A stretch of DNA of 64,000 nt, taken from Podospora pseudoanserina (Eukaryota; Ascomycota; Sordariomycetes; Sordariales; Podosporaceae). This document shows positions 11,894 to 24,303 of the stretch, one piece after another (position 1 is the stretch's first letter; each line of letters begins with the position of its first letter). The translations under genes were made by a program, and so were the position numbers. Under the pieces are notes generated by a model. It was not told where the DNA came from. It searched no databases and worked only from the letters and a program-made list of their open reading frames with translations. Where the stretch lies: contig NC_085922.1 in the NCBI RefSeq assembly GCF_035222485.1, positions 263,001 to 327,000 on the forward strand, given 5' to 3'.

Positions 11894-11902
11894 TTATATA
11901 TA
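11894..11902 (-). promoter_or_regulatory. TATA element upstream of the CE1 esterase
   Basis: TATATATAA on the minus strand, 85 bp before the start codon at 11809, in a plausible position for a strongly induced fungal secreted enzyme. Confidence 0.45.
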
Positions 11903-11909
11903 CAGACTG

Positions 11910-14900
11910 TCCTACATGTACTTACCCCAGACTCTTCCCCGCGCTGATCATATTGCCTTGCACTTCCCTTCCCCCGCTACCACGTTACCGGGCGGTCCGT
12001 AGCGTTAAGCACGTTCATGGTTTTGCCGCCGACTTAAACGGAGAGGCCCAGGAATCCAATAGTTACGCACTTTTATATGATAATGATTTAACCGAGGTAC
12101 CCCATCATGAGCTGGCCCCAGCTCTGTTTTCAGCGGCGACGACGTAAGCAGACGATGAGATCTCGGCAGCCCATCGGCAGTCCACAACTAGACCTTGTCT
12201 CTTAGATTGTTCATCAAGACCAGATTCGGTCATTGCGTTGCTTCCCGGTGATGCTGCATCATGGGGAAGGCTGTATGCTGGGCTCAGACATACCTGCTGA
12301 TCTGCAGGGAGTCAATACCTACCTAATGGGTACCTTAACGAATATGACCGATTTGCCGGGCAAAGTTACGGAGTGACAGGGTGCTTCCATTCTTGGCCGC
12401 CCTCTTATATTGCTGCGTCACTAACTGCCAGGTACAATTCCCCAGGCTGTCAATTTTCCAACAAGAATGCAAGCAATTTCAAAACAGATGTGAGTGATCT
12501 TCAACAAGCACCCCCGACTTACTAAGTCAGCCACCCATAATGAAATGCTAGGTAGGTTCCTAGGTACTGAGGTTGCTGCTCCAACTGAACATGAATATCT
12601 ACCATTGAGGCCAGCGGCTCCCGACCAGACATACAAATCTTATTACATGTTCGATTGCCGAGGATAATCTCGGAGGTTCGACAAGACTTTTGTACCACAA
12701 TGGCTTGCATGCGGAAGGTCAGTAACGGGATGTGGGCATGTTGATGACAACCTCTAGATTGGTGTCCAATCTGGATGAATCAACAAGGGCATTCACTCTC
12801 CGCAGACCACCGGGGATTTTTTTGATAATTTGCGGGATCAAACCCTTTGATGAAGGTAGATGTACGAAGTGACCTTTCAGCATTTAGGCGGATTACCCCC
12901 TGGCATGGCCGATTGTGGTGTTGAGTTCCTTTGGGCCTCATTGATTGACCAGGTTGCTTAGATAACAGAAGCAAGTAAGGTAAGGTAGTCAGGGGCGCAA
13001 GGGGACACCCTCCTTATAAAATAGTTGGCACAGCAAAAAGAGGTTAACTTATATCATATTGTAAACCACGCCTCACAAGTAAACCAATAGGCCTTTTAAA
13101 CACTTTGAAAGGCCCATTAACTTCCTTTAACGGCCTAATAATTATCCTTCAAGTTATAATCCATAATATGATATGGTTTACCTACCTTACTTTCGTGTGC
13201 CAATCATTTGGTAGGGTGGGTGGGAGGTGGGTGTTGATCGGGAAACCAAAACAGCTACCGCCTGGTTATGGAGCATTTTGTCGTGGAGGTCATCTCTTTG
13301 AAGAACATAAGGTATCCGGTGATTGGCAACTTTGCACCCCGGTTAAAAGTTTCTTTGCTGCTGAGTAGCAGCTGCAGTCAAATCCGAGTCAATAGCCTTG
13401 CTGTGGAAATTGTGACCGCGAAAATGTCATCAAACGTAATATCCACGCCTCTCGACCATCTTGGAACCATTTAAGTCGACAATTTGAATTTGAGGGCATC
13501 TCAAATTTGTTTAAAAGTCTACTGACTATCCGTCAAGGCAGGTTTTATTCCCAATGACATTCTTCTTTCGTTTTAGCACCAACCAGTCGGCTACTGCGAC
13601 CCATGTGGGGTCGCAAAAGTCATTTTCACTTGCTTCTGTGAATACCTCAAGGTAGTTCTGTGAGAGTTCTGTTGTCTTTTGTTGAAATTCACAGATCCAA
13701 AGCCTGAGCGCCAGGTTTTGTGCCATGCTCCCACTGGCACTTCGCTATGAGGCGAGTCTACCTACCTACCTCAGTGTCCACATGCCTAAATAAATACCCA
13801 TGAAATTTTATATCTGCCCACACACTTGACGGTTGAGAGAGAGTTTGAAGACTTTGAGACGCTCATCAGTCGAGTTGAACCCCTTCAAGATGTTGACGAT
13901 AAAAAGAGAGGATTTGGGTTCCTGATATAATAAACCTGATTAAATTTTTAAAAATTAAACCATGTTCAAATCTAGTGGCCGTTGAGTTTTTGATACCAGT
14001 ATATATGTAAACGTTGGTCAACCAAAAGGCTGCTTTAGCGCCCGGCGGCACTGTCGGTCAAGAGAATGCGACCGCGGCTGGTGGCGGAAAAGTGCAGAAC
14101 GCAAAGCTTGCCCATTGGTTGGAATGTCTCACCTGGCGGGATTTGGCGCGTAAAAACGCCTGTCTGTCCACCAATCACCAAACTCCAAGGTTAAACAATA
14201 GCAACAAGAGAAAACGCAAACCTGCCGTCGAGTTTCCAAGTGTCAAAGACAAACAAACACATTGTCTGTTTCATGATCTCGTGAGCGCTGTGGCTTGAAG
14301 ATTGTGGACCAATCGGTTGCGGGGGGACCAGACCCTGGCTGTGGCTAGTGCCCCTGGCTGTCTCATGTCGCAGAAAATGTCGGGCCAAAAGCTGACGGTT
14401 GGTGGGGAAGTCCCCTTGAGGGAAACGCTACAATTTCAACCTGGAAGCTGGTCCTCGAGTTCAACAAACCGACCTCTTCCACTCGTGCGACTGACAACCA
14501 TGAACAGGTCGACAAAGACTGGAATCCGGTCGTTTTAATATTCATCACACACCCGGTGGCCGTCCAATGTCGACTTGATATGGCACAGCTACTTGTCGCT
14601 TGCCTTACCCCAGACCTGGTCGGGGCCCGTGCGTGGCCCGATGGCGGGGCGATGTGGAACAGGCGGTGCCGCACACCCTGGGCCTGGCGTCTCGAATTCG
14701 CAGACCTCCTCGACCACCTCCGACAGACATGGTTCCATCCACGTCGATCCGACACGAATCGCACAGGCGTCGCGCCCACCCCTTTCCCAAGAGAGCCTCA
14801 ACATGGCACCATGTGCCAGCAGTGCCAGCAACTCGATATGCCTCTTCCTACCAAGCTGTACACACCTCCTTGCCCCTGATAATCTGCAAGCACCCGGCTT

Positions 14901-15391
14901 GCCATGCCTCTTTCCAGTTTCTAGCTTTTGTCTGTACTCCGTATCTCTGTCGTTCTTTTATTTTTATTTTTATAGTCATTCCCTTAGCTCAACAGCCCAC
15001 AGCTCAGGTCATTCTGGAAGATCCTGGCGGATCTTGATCTACGTTGCATTTTGATACCCACTTGGGCCTTCTGTCGTTTCTGCTCCCCTGCTACCCGTCG
15101 TTTAATCCCTTGGTCTCGCCCCTGCCTAGCCTCTGGCAGCTTTTCGCTTCTTCTCCTTTTCCCTTCTGTTTCCTCACCTACACTCTCTTTTGGTGATGAT
15201 CTTTGGACTTGGTTAGGAACCATCCACTGTGACTTCCTTGCCTTGACTGGGCAGGTCCCGCTTTCTGTTCACCCACTCTCTTTAACACTAATTTACAATT
15301 CTATCGACGAATACCCCGATCCGACTCGACGCCGGACAAACACACGCACGAAGCAATAATAATACTGGGACGACCAACACACAAACCGACA
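11910..15391. other. Long gene-poor interval
   Basis: About 3.5 kb. It holds the second copy of the 21-bp repeat (13080-13163) and AT-richer DNA up to 14 kb. From 14.9 kb there is a C/T-rich leader that is probably the promoter and 5' UTR of the gene starting at 15392. Short open frames here lack domain or splice support. Confidence 0.5.
13080..13163. repeat. Degenerate 21-bp tandem repeat, opposite orientation to that at 2.5 kb
   Basis: Consecutive 21-bp blocks start at 13080, 13101, 13122 and 13143. The reverse complement of the block at 13101 reads GTTAATGGGCCTTTCAAAG, matching the 2.5-kb unit pattern; the others are more diverged. Confidence 0.5.
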
Positions 15392-16437
15392 ATGATTTGG
15401 CAAAGGACATTGGTGGCTTCGCTCCTGGCGATGGGGGCCCAGGCTGGAATTGGCGACATGGTGGCCGAGGGCATGATGAGGGGGAGTCCATCCGTCGAGA
15501 GGAGGTTACAAGAAATCGCAAAGGCAAACATCTTGTCAAGAGGATACATGGAGATCAGGCAAGCACCGGGACTGTCAACGGGCATTGGCAGCAACACACC
15601 CGTGAATCCTGACGGGACCGTCGACATGGAGAGGTGGAATGAGGAAGTCAACCAAGCTTGCAGAGACTCGCTCGAAACTCTCAACGTGGCCTCGAACCCA
15701 TCAGGCGCCTGCATCTGTTACAACCTCCCCGTCCTCAACAACGTCACAGGCACCTTCGAAGCCGACCTGAGGCTTTTCCAAATTAGCCCACCAACCGGTG
15801 ACTTTCAGGGCATTCCGCAGGAGCAGATCAACGTTGCACTGAGTTACAACGGCGCGTCGGTCGCCGAGAAGGAGGGAGGCGCTGCTCGACAAGGCCCAGA
15901 ACCAGCCGAGGAAGGGAGGCTGCGGTTACTCCGGTCGTTCCTGTTTGTTGGTCGGATCAACAATGATGCAATGGGAGGGGAGGAGATTCCCATGTAAGCA
16001 AGCACCAAAGCTCTTGTCACCTTTGCGATGTGCCCGATGCTGACTCTGCCAAAAGGGCCCAACTGCAAGCTCTAGTCATGCCCATCGTCACGTTGTCCGC
16101 CGTCAACGCAGACGGCCAGACCGTGGCCACCAACGTGTCAGTGAACGAGGCCGCCTTCGTTTCTGGTGTCTTTTCGCAAGAGGTCGTCATGAGTACCTTC
16201 CGCCTAGCCGAACTTGCTGTGGAGGAAGAAGTTGCTCGTCTCAAGAACGGCACCACCGCTTTTGTCCTTCCCGGTGTGCAGCTGCTGATTTTCCCCATCG
16301 GTCTTATCATCACGAGCATTTGGCTGGTCATTGGTGTGGCTGCCTATGGCATGGGCACTTATGCGCGGTACAACTTCCGGGAGTCTCACAGAAGGATGGT
16401 GGCGAAGACACAGAAGGGGACCATGGCTCGTTTTTAA
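15392..16437 (+). CDS. Secreted or membrane-anchored protein of unknown function
   Basis: Two exons, 15392-15993 and 16056-16437, joined in phase over a 62-nt intron (GTAAGC...AAG) to 327 aa. A signal peptide is evident (MIWQRTLVASLLAMGAQA). A lumenal region follows with a Cys cluster (SGACICYN) and N-glycosylation sequons, and there is a C-terminal TM helix (LLIFPIGLIITSIWLVIGVA) with a short basic tail. I do not recognise a named domain. The topology suggests a type I protein of the plasma membrane or secretory pathway. A long pyrimidine-rich leader precedes the ATG. Confidence 0.75.
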
Positions 16438-16754
16438 GCCATCGTTTCCCACTCTCCTTGATACCAGCCGCTCGCTTACACCCTGGGGGCAGCACTTTGT
16501 CTTTTTCTGTCTGTGTTTTCTTCGTCTTTCGCCATCCTCACCTTGGTATTTATTACTGCCATATAATGGGACTGAAGATGCTCAGCCCAGACCGTATATT
16601 TTCTGTACATACATATCCTCATAGCGCTTGAGTTATGGTGACATTTGTTACCAGCTGAACATAGAATTATCCCAAAGCAGCAGAACCACGTCACCTTAGT
16701 AATGGTTATGCCCGCAAGCAACCTCTAGCTCTCTTCCCTTAGTTTACTTCCAAC

Positions 16755-18284
16755 CTAAGCCCTACGCCGCACTCTCACCATGAAGTCTTTGTTGCACGCC
16801 ACGCCCCCTCGATCAACATATTTGCCAGCCGAGACAACCTCAAAGTCAAACCTTCTCACAATCTCGGGCAAAACCTTGTACATCTCCATCATGGCAATTT
16901 CCTTCCCCAGACAAACTCTTGGTCCCATGCTGAACACGAAATTCGCCGCCTCCATCTCGGCTCGACGTTTCTCGTTGCCATTAAGCCACCTCTCAGGCTC
17001 GAAAGCCTCGGCGTCGGTGCCATACAACTCGGGATCACGACCCACGACGTATGGATTGCTGCACACCTCTGCTCCTTGAGGAACATGCACCCCGTCAATG
17101 ACGGTGCCGCCCTTTTCGAGAATAATGCGACCGAACAGATTCGGAGCAGGAGGGTTGACTCTCAGTCCCTCCTTGATGCAAGCAACAAAATACGGCAGAT
17201 GCTGTTTGGTCTCCTCATACAACACCGGCGTAGACAGCAAACCCTTCTCATCTGCCACCTCGATCTCCCTTCTTGCCTTTTTCATACACTCGCCGTGCTC
17301 CAGCATCAATCTCAGCACCGCCCCGAGCCCGCTACCCGTTGTGTCTGCCCCGGCCTGGATCAGAAGCGTGGCGTGGGCCTCCTTTTGCGCCCTGGTCAAC
17401 GGCTCGCCGTTCCCATCTCGTGCGTCAAGGGTATAGTCGAGGTAATCCCTCATTTTCCCCTCCCCCCCGATCCCTTGTTCTCGTTCTTGTTCCCGCTGGG
17501 CAACGGCAAGTTTGGCTTGTGAGGCCAGATACCCGCTTCCCGTCTTGTCATCCACCTTGGGCATGATCAAGCCCCTTATCCACGGCGATGAAAGAATCAG
17601 CTCCCGGAAGCTGTTGCACCTCGCGGCGAAGGCAAACATGGGGAGGGACTCGCGAAAGGCGGATAAAAGCCGGCGCTCGTCACGGTCGTGGGCGATGAAG
17701 CCCCATGGTTTGCCAAACACGAGGAGGGTCATGACATCGGCGGCGAACTGGGCGAGCTTCTCACCCATTTGGAAGGGCTCATGGTCGGGTGGGAGGAGGG
17801 AGAGTTGGTTGACGAAGAAGGTGATGAGGTTGTCGATGCGGGGTTCCTGGAAGGTTTTGAGGTAGGAGACGCTCCAGTGAGTGCCGCCGAGGGATTTGCG
17901 GAGAGATTTGTGGTCTTCGGCGGGTATGGTGGAGAAGAGGGAGGTTGGGCCGAGGGCGCCGGTGCCGTAGAGGGAGCCCTTGTGGTTATGGGTTGGGGAC
18001 CAGTAGATGGGTTTGAGGGAGGAGGCGTGGGGGAAGAAGAGGAGGGTGGGGGTGATGAGGATGGCGCGGGTGGAGGGGGGGTATTTCTTGGTGAGGTTGT
18101 GGAGGAATTCGGGCTCACGGCCGAGGAGGGAGAGGGCGGCAAGGGGGAGGGAGGTTAGGCGGGTGTAGAATGGTGCTGGGAAGGAGGAGAGGGGGTGGAA
18201 GAAGAAGTTTGTGAGGATACGGCGGATGACCAGGCAGAGGAGGAGGGTTGGAGGGAGGAGGAGAAGTTGCGTGGGTGAAAGCAT
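16755..18284 (-). CDS. Cytochrome P450 monooxygenase, intronless
   Basis: A single 509-aa exon. An N-terminal membrane anchor (LLLLPPTLLLCLVI) is followed by a Pro-rich hinge (HPLSSFPAPF). Family landmarks are all present: I-helix AGADTT (311-316), ExxR in KEGLR (Glu372, Arg375), PERW (430-433) and the heme loop FSMGPRVCLG with Cys458 as thiolate ligand. The protein sits on the ER membrane and needs the usual P450 reductase. The overall sequence style resembles the fungal CYP clans that include pisatin-demethylase-like and secondary-metabolite enzymes; the substrate cannot be read. The neighbours are unrelated, so I see no cluster. It appears intact. Confidence 0.95.
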   Translation of the reverse strand: MLSPTQLLLLPPTLLLCLVIRRILTNFFFHPLSSFPAPFYTRLTSLPLAALSLLGREPEFLHNLTKKYPPSTRAILITPTLLFFPHASSLKPIYWSPTHNHKGSLYGTGALGPTSLFSTIPAEDHKSLRKSLGGTHWSVSYLKTFQEPRIDNLITFFVNQLSLLPPDHEPFQMGEKLAQFAADVMTLLVFGKPWGFIAHDRDERRLLSAFRESLPMFAFAARCNSFRELILSSPWIRGLIMPKVDDKTGSGYLASQAKLAVAQREQEREQGIGGEGKMRDYLDYTLDARDGNGEPLTRAQKEAHATLLIQAGADTTGSGLGAVLRLMLEHGECMKKARREIEVADEKGLLSTPVLYEETKQHLPYFVACIKEGLRVNPPAPNLFGRIILEKGGTVIDGVHVPQGAEVCSNPYVVGRDPELYGTDAEAFEPERWLNGNEKRRAEMEAANFVFSMGPRVCLGKEIAMMEMYKVLPEIVRRFDFEVVSAGKYVDRGGVACNKDFMVRVRRRA

Positions 18285-19997
18285 GGTGTTGATGCTCTAC
18301 AGCCTCTAATTATGCCCGTAATGCAAGCAGTGTATCGGATATGCACCGTCTCGATCGAGGGAAATAGAGAGGGTTGAGGTCTTCTCACAGACTAAGAATA
18401 CCAATCTACCACTGGGAGCAGAAGGACCTTCGCAGCCTGGGCGCCCACACCCATTTATTTACGACAACATACATTCCACATATTCATTCAAGTCTCAATT
18501 CTACTCGCACATCCCGCTTCAGACAACTACCGGGGCTGTATCATTACAGAATGGAGGAGCGGCTTGGGGCCTTATTGGACGTCCCCTAGGAGGGACGCAT
18601 ATCTCCCGCACAACGGCCCGCCCATCACCGGTCAAGGACTCGGAAGTATTACCGAGTCAACCGGCGACATGTGGATGCTACCTGTACGACGTTGCGATGT
18701 TTCTCCTCGGGCTGGGACCTGATATGCATGTGAGCCCTTGTGCTACTCCAACGACTCCAATATTTAAAGTGGCTTGCTGCGTCCGGTCACGAGAGGAACC
18801 ATGTTTGCCAGCCTCACCATCAACTAGATAGAATTGGACTCGTCGAAAAGGGGCAAAAAGGGGGCATTACATGTGGGGGTTAGGGTCTTTTGGCCTTGGA
18901 GAAGGGGGGGTTGCACTGGGGTGGAATGAGTAGAGATCAGGAGTCAATTTCAAACCTTAAGAAAGGGCAATCCAAAGAGGTTCTGCTGGTCAATGTAATA
19001 TCACTTTGTCTTGCGGATAGTTGCTGTTGGCCATTCCATCCACAGGTAAGCTTCAGCCAGAAAATAAGGTTTGCTAACAGTGGGGCCTACCCCACCTCGG
19101 TGCAACGGCTCCCGAAGCTCCAACAACTGTGAAACACTCTCCTCCAAACGCCCCGCCATCAGCAACCTCAAGCGCGTCACCGCGTCTTGGTGGTACCCGC
19201 TTTCCACCAATATTTCGCCATGAGATGTCCAAAAGCATACGGCTTCCTCTGCGACACCGGATAACTTTCCTTCTGCCCTCCCTGGTTCTGCCATGAAATC
19301 GCGACCTCCTAGAGGCACGGAAAACGGAAAGGTCGGGTCGGTCCCCAGTTGCAACCTACCTGGTACCTCGGATCCATGTCCCGTCCTTTTGGCCCATTCC
19401 GTCGGGAATCTGGCATCTCTCTCTCCTTCTGTCAGTCATCAAAAGTCCCGCCAACAAACCCTCTATCTTCAGACATAGCACTTACTGTCGTCCGATACTT
19501 CCCTACGAGCCCTTGCAGTCCTCTGCTCGAACAATGACGGCACCATGTGGCAACCAGAAGTCTGGCGAGGTTGTGGCAACCCGGAGACAGGGTTTTTCCC
19601 AGCTTGAGCCATTGCGTATCTGCTGTTACTGGTTACGTTGGCGCCTTTCGGCGTTTTGAATCGTCAACAGAGCGAAGGACCGCATGAACAGCATTCCTGG
19701 GACGAAAGGGGGCGATGCTCGAATCTCGCCCCTATCCGAGTCTCCAAGTGGAAGATCATCCCGCATTTTGTTTACCTGTTGGCTTCCCTGGACTTCCGTA
19801 TTCTTTTTCAGTTTCCCGGTTTTGCCCCTCTTGGTGCTGAGGCTCATCATAAGCATCACCGTCCCAGCTGCTGCTATACCCCAAAGGTACACCAGCTTCC
19901 ATTCTCATGCTTTACCATTACCCACGGCCGCCATCTGTGGCATCCTGACGGCGATTTCTCCTTTTTACAGTTTACCTTACAAAGATACCTGGGCACA
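18285..19997. other. Intergenic, no supported gene
   Basis: 1.7 kb separating the divergent P450 and the long acidic protein gene. It probably holds both promoters. No coding exon is supported. Confidence 0.5.
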
Positions 19998-22900
19998 ATG
20001 GAATCCACCATGGATATTGCCCAACTGGTGGCTCAGATGCAGGATACACTGTCCACCATCCACACCACTCTCGCCTCTCTCAACACCGCCGAACACGATG
20101 CGAAGCTTGACGAGCTGGAAGCCAGGCGTGATAATACCATCAAACATTTGCTAGCCGCCTTTTCTGCCGAGTCCGAGGTCCTGCACCAAAAGAGACTGGC
20201 TCAGCGTGAAGAGATTGCCGAGCGCCGCAGAATCGAAGACGAGGAGCGGGAAAGACGGAGGCGCCAAGAAGATGAAGAGCTGGCAGAAAGAGACAAACAA
20301 GAAGATGAAGCACGGGATGGCAGGCTTCTGCACGAGACAAATGAGGTGGAAGAGGAAACGGACCACCTTATGATTGAGATTGAGGAGGAAGCCCAGAGGG
20401 CCATTGATGAGGGGCAGAAGAAGTTGATGGGCCTGGAAGAACGGAGAAAGGTCCGCAACCCCTACCCAAGAGTATTATGTGTACCCCATGTGCTAACTGT
20501 CTCTCCAACAGGAGCTCAACCACCTCATCGAGGAGCAGCTGAGGGCACCAATCATCCCTTCTCCACCCAAGAGATCGAGGCGAGGCAGCAACCTGCCGCC
20601 AGCTGTGGCTACACCAAGTAAGCCACCGGAACCTGTGGCCCCCGAATCTCTCAATAATGACGGTGCAAAGGCTCTTGAGCCCGAGGACATTTCTACGAGC
20701 AGACACGATGAGATCACCGAGACAGCCCACAAGTCACCGACCATTCCGCAGGCGGACATGGTCAAAGAGTCGACTCTGAACACAGCTGCCAACAGCCAGA
20801 TGCAAGCCAGCCCGACCAATGATAGCAGACCGACATCTCGTCAGGACCGGCCTCTATTTGTCCAGCCGGTGATTTCGCGATCTGGGACCATCATCCACGC
20901 TGACCAGCTTGAGGAGACGGCACGTGCTCCTGTCGAGCCCATTGGTATTCCCAATCGAAACACCGATTCACCTGATCCTTTGGACAGCTCGAAGCCCGAT
21001 GTAACCTGGTGGGAAAACAAGAGAAGAGAAGAGGCAGAGCGTGCCCTGCACCATCCAGCGACTCCAAGCCCCTCATCTTCACATAACGAAGCCGAGGACA
21101 CCGGAGCCCCATCACAGTTGCCAGCTGAACATGGAGTCAAAGATGCCGATCAGCCCAACTCTTCCCAGGCAACACCTGGCGCGAGTCGCCAAGCCGTGGG
21201 GAGCGGCGATGTGACCCAACCCGCCGAAGAGACGCCCGCGATGCCGCAGCTGGATATGGATCAGGCTTTGTCCAACGAGACAACACGTGGAAGGAGCCAA
21301 ACAAGTGTCGATGTTATCGCCGCGGTAACGAGAGCGGCCAGTGTCGTCTCTGACAGCGCATCCGAGTACGATTTGTCTACGGCCGATCATCCGACCGAAA
21401 CAACCGTTGAAGGTGAAAAACCTCAGGCTTTACAGAATCTCAATGTGCCCGAACACGAACACAGTCCCGAGGAGGTGCCGTTGCCATTGAGCGCTACCGG
21501 TGACTCCTTCGACGCGGCAGGGGATATGTCCTTCGAGTCGGCGCATGAGCAGCCTGTCAGACTAGCATCTGCTATCTCCGATCATACGCGGTCTCATGCC
21601 GGCGAGCACATCTCTTTTGCTGCCGATGAAGAACAGGAGAACACTCACAATGCTTCTTTTGAGCTCACCGAGGCCAGTGTTACTCCCGAACATCACGGCT
21701 CCGAACCCTCCGTCAACGGGGACGCCGCTTCCTCCGTCTCATCGTACCATAATCAGCCGAGTATTGAGTACCGCACGACATCAGACGAGCCGCCCGCAGT
21801 TGGAGTTCCAGAAGGTATGGACGACTCTTGTTCCTTGACTGATACCTCCGAGTATTGCCTACACGAGGAGGTCTCTGACAGGCACCACCCACACCGCCCT
21901 CCGCTCGTCCATTCAGAGTCGTACACGGGAGATGAGAGGGATGATGTCGAGGTTGACATTCCGCTGCAACGAGTGCCTTCCCACCAACCGCCTAGAGAAG
22001 AGTTCGGGCATGAGGAGGTTGAAAACGATCCACATGCCGTCTCCGACCATGAAACAGACGTATGTCATGCTCTAGCGCCGGTCTCACAGGAACAAGAGCT
22101 GGATGGACACCCACACACCCCATCTCTCCAGGTAATCCGCGAGGATGAGGTCCTAGATTCTACCGTCGAGGAAACGGTGGCTCCAGAACCACAGCAGCAT
22201 GGAGCTGTAGGCCTTGGGACCGAAGACAGCGCTCACGCAGAAAAGTCCATTGTGGAACATGACTCCCCCCACGGCAGCGAGCTCGGTCATGACGAAGACG
22301 TGCCAGCGCTGTCATCTTCCTCTGACCATGGTGACCATACCCATTCCTTCTACGACGACGGCTCACATCTTGAAGACGACTACGCCCAACCCGAACCCAT
22401 CACGCCCAACCCCCTCATCCTGCAGCCCTTTCGGACCGGCGACGGCGGCGATCGAGGATCGCATGTTCGTGACCGAGACGTACCGAAGCTCCCGGATGAC
22501 GTCGGTCGACACGGAGAGAGAGATGCTGAGCCCGGTGTCAGTGGTGCTAGAGGACAACCTGGTGATCAGGCCCATCTCGGAGTACTTCGAGACGATGGCT
22601 ATGTGGGAGGGGGAGCAGCGGAACGAGCGGAGGAGAAGGCCGAGGAGTCATTAGTTCCTGGGGCAGAGCATGTCAGTGACGCTGCTCTACCGCCGGCCGG
22701 GCTGCAGAACGAAGAGGCTGCGGACGACCAGCTGCGTCGTGCTAGTCAAGTGTCAAATGAGTCGGTTGAGATGGACGCTGCGTATACGACTACAGTGAAT
22801 GGGGAGGGCGAGCTGTTTGATGATGATGATGACGATGATGATGACGATGATGATGACGATGATGATGATGATGATGGTGATGCGGAAAGCGATGTCAGTG

Positions 22901-24303
22901 ACATTGAGGATGCTTATCTTAATGAGGAGGGTGTTGTCGATGCTGTCGTTGCGGCAATGGGACCTGAGCCTGAAGATCAAGAGCACACTGAAAAGGATGC
23001 TGCCACAGTGAAGACCTCAGTGGATGAGGTTGCTGAGGTGCCTACCGAGGTACCTGCTGAGGCACCTGCTGAGCTTCAAGCTATTGTTGCAGCTGATGCT
23101 CTAGTTCATACTTCAACTGATATTCCCCTTGATACCGTCCTCGACCGTCCAGTTGGGCCAACTGTCGAAATGCCAGAACCAATGGCAGCACAGGTTGAGG
23201 CTGGGGCTCACATTCAGGTACCAGACGAGACGCCATTCGCGACACCAATGGAAGTGCCGGGTCAAGTTGAGCCTAAGGCCCAGGTGCTAAATATCATGGG
23301 AGATTCGGACGGCACACCCGCTGTCTCGGCTACCGTCCCACCAATTGAGACTCCAGAGCCAGATCATCCCCGGACAAGCCCCAACTGGGTCAACGAGGCT
23401 GACGACTACTTTGCTGAACTGGATCAAAGACAGGAGACACCTAGACTTCAGTTCTTTGAGCAAAAGCGAACCGATGTAAAAACTTCCTTAGCATCAGATT
23501 CACAGACAGCCAGCCAAGGACTCTCAGCCAGCAATCACAATCCTGATCGTCCTCAAACACCCGACCAAGACACAGAGCTTGCTTGCCAGGAACACCGATC
23601 AACACATCTCCATAGCCAAGAGCAACAACAATCTTCGCCGCAGTCCGTCCGCAGCCAAAGCACCATCGATTCTGCGCCTCCATCGCCCGAACAACACACC
23701 GTGACAGACACCCACGTCCCAGTCATCCGTGGCCTTGTCTCCACCCAGTCACCCAGCTACCAAACCGGCCGGCCACGGAACAACTCCCATCTCATCGAGT
23801 ACGACCATCACCGCGACGAATCCGAGGACACCCCATTAGCTAAATGGCGGCACCGAGAATCTACCCTTTCCATGCCCGACCAACCACCTGTTGCCCCCCT
23901 TGATACCGCTCACTCAAGCAAGCACTCCCACGCCAGCAGCGAATCCGGCGACCAAAAAGGCGGCAGCCTCTTCCAGCGCATGCGCAACGTATTTGAGCAA
24001 CAATCCCACGCCTCCGACATCAACACCTCCCGCTCGTCCCACTCTCGCCCCATCAGCACCGACCGTCACAGCGGAGGGGGAGGCGGCGGGGGCGGTTCTG
24101 GACTCTGGGGTTCCGGCGGGCCTCTCTCCGGTCGTTTCGGCAAGTCCTGGTCTTCGTCATCGAACGAGCACCACCACCACAGGGACTACCACCACTCTCC
24201 CTACACCGAGGCGGGGCACTCCCCTGTTCGTGGCACCGAGGGCGATCATGATGCGTTGGACGAACGGAGTGGCTTGGTGGGCGGAAGGGAAGATCTAAAT
24301 TGA
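19998..24303 (+). CDS. Very long acidic, disordered protein with N-terminal coiled coil
   Basis: Exon 1 19998-20450 and exon 2 20512-24303 join in phase over a 61-nt intron, giving about 1414 aa up to the first stop. Residues 1-170 form a charged coiled coil (AERRRIEDEERERRRRQEDE and onward). The basic patch PSPPKRSRRGSN follows, then over 1100 residues of low-complexity, Glu/Asp/Pro/Ser/His-rich sequence with an uninterrupted Asp run of about 20 near 22.82-22.87 kb, a Gly run near 24.08 kb and a His-rich patch near 24.17 kb. I recognise no enzyme domain; a scaffold or nuclear role is only a guess. Two oddities: between about 22430 and 22653 the alternative frame looks more protein-like than the main one, and the same frame stays open after the stop at 24301. 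Confidence 0.7.

Noticed and set aside
14556-15054. Overlapping open frames of 80-160 codons before 15392
   Set aside because: All three frames of both strands are open by chance in C-rich DNA; no signal peptide, domain or splice continuity. Better seen as promoter and leader.
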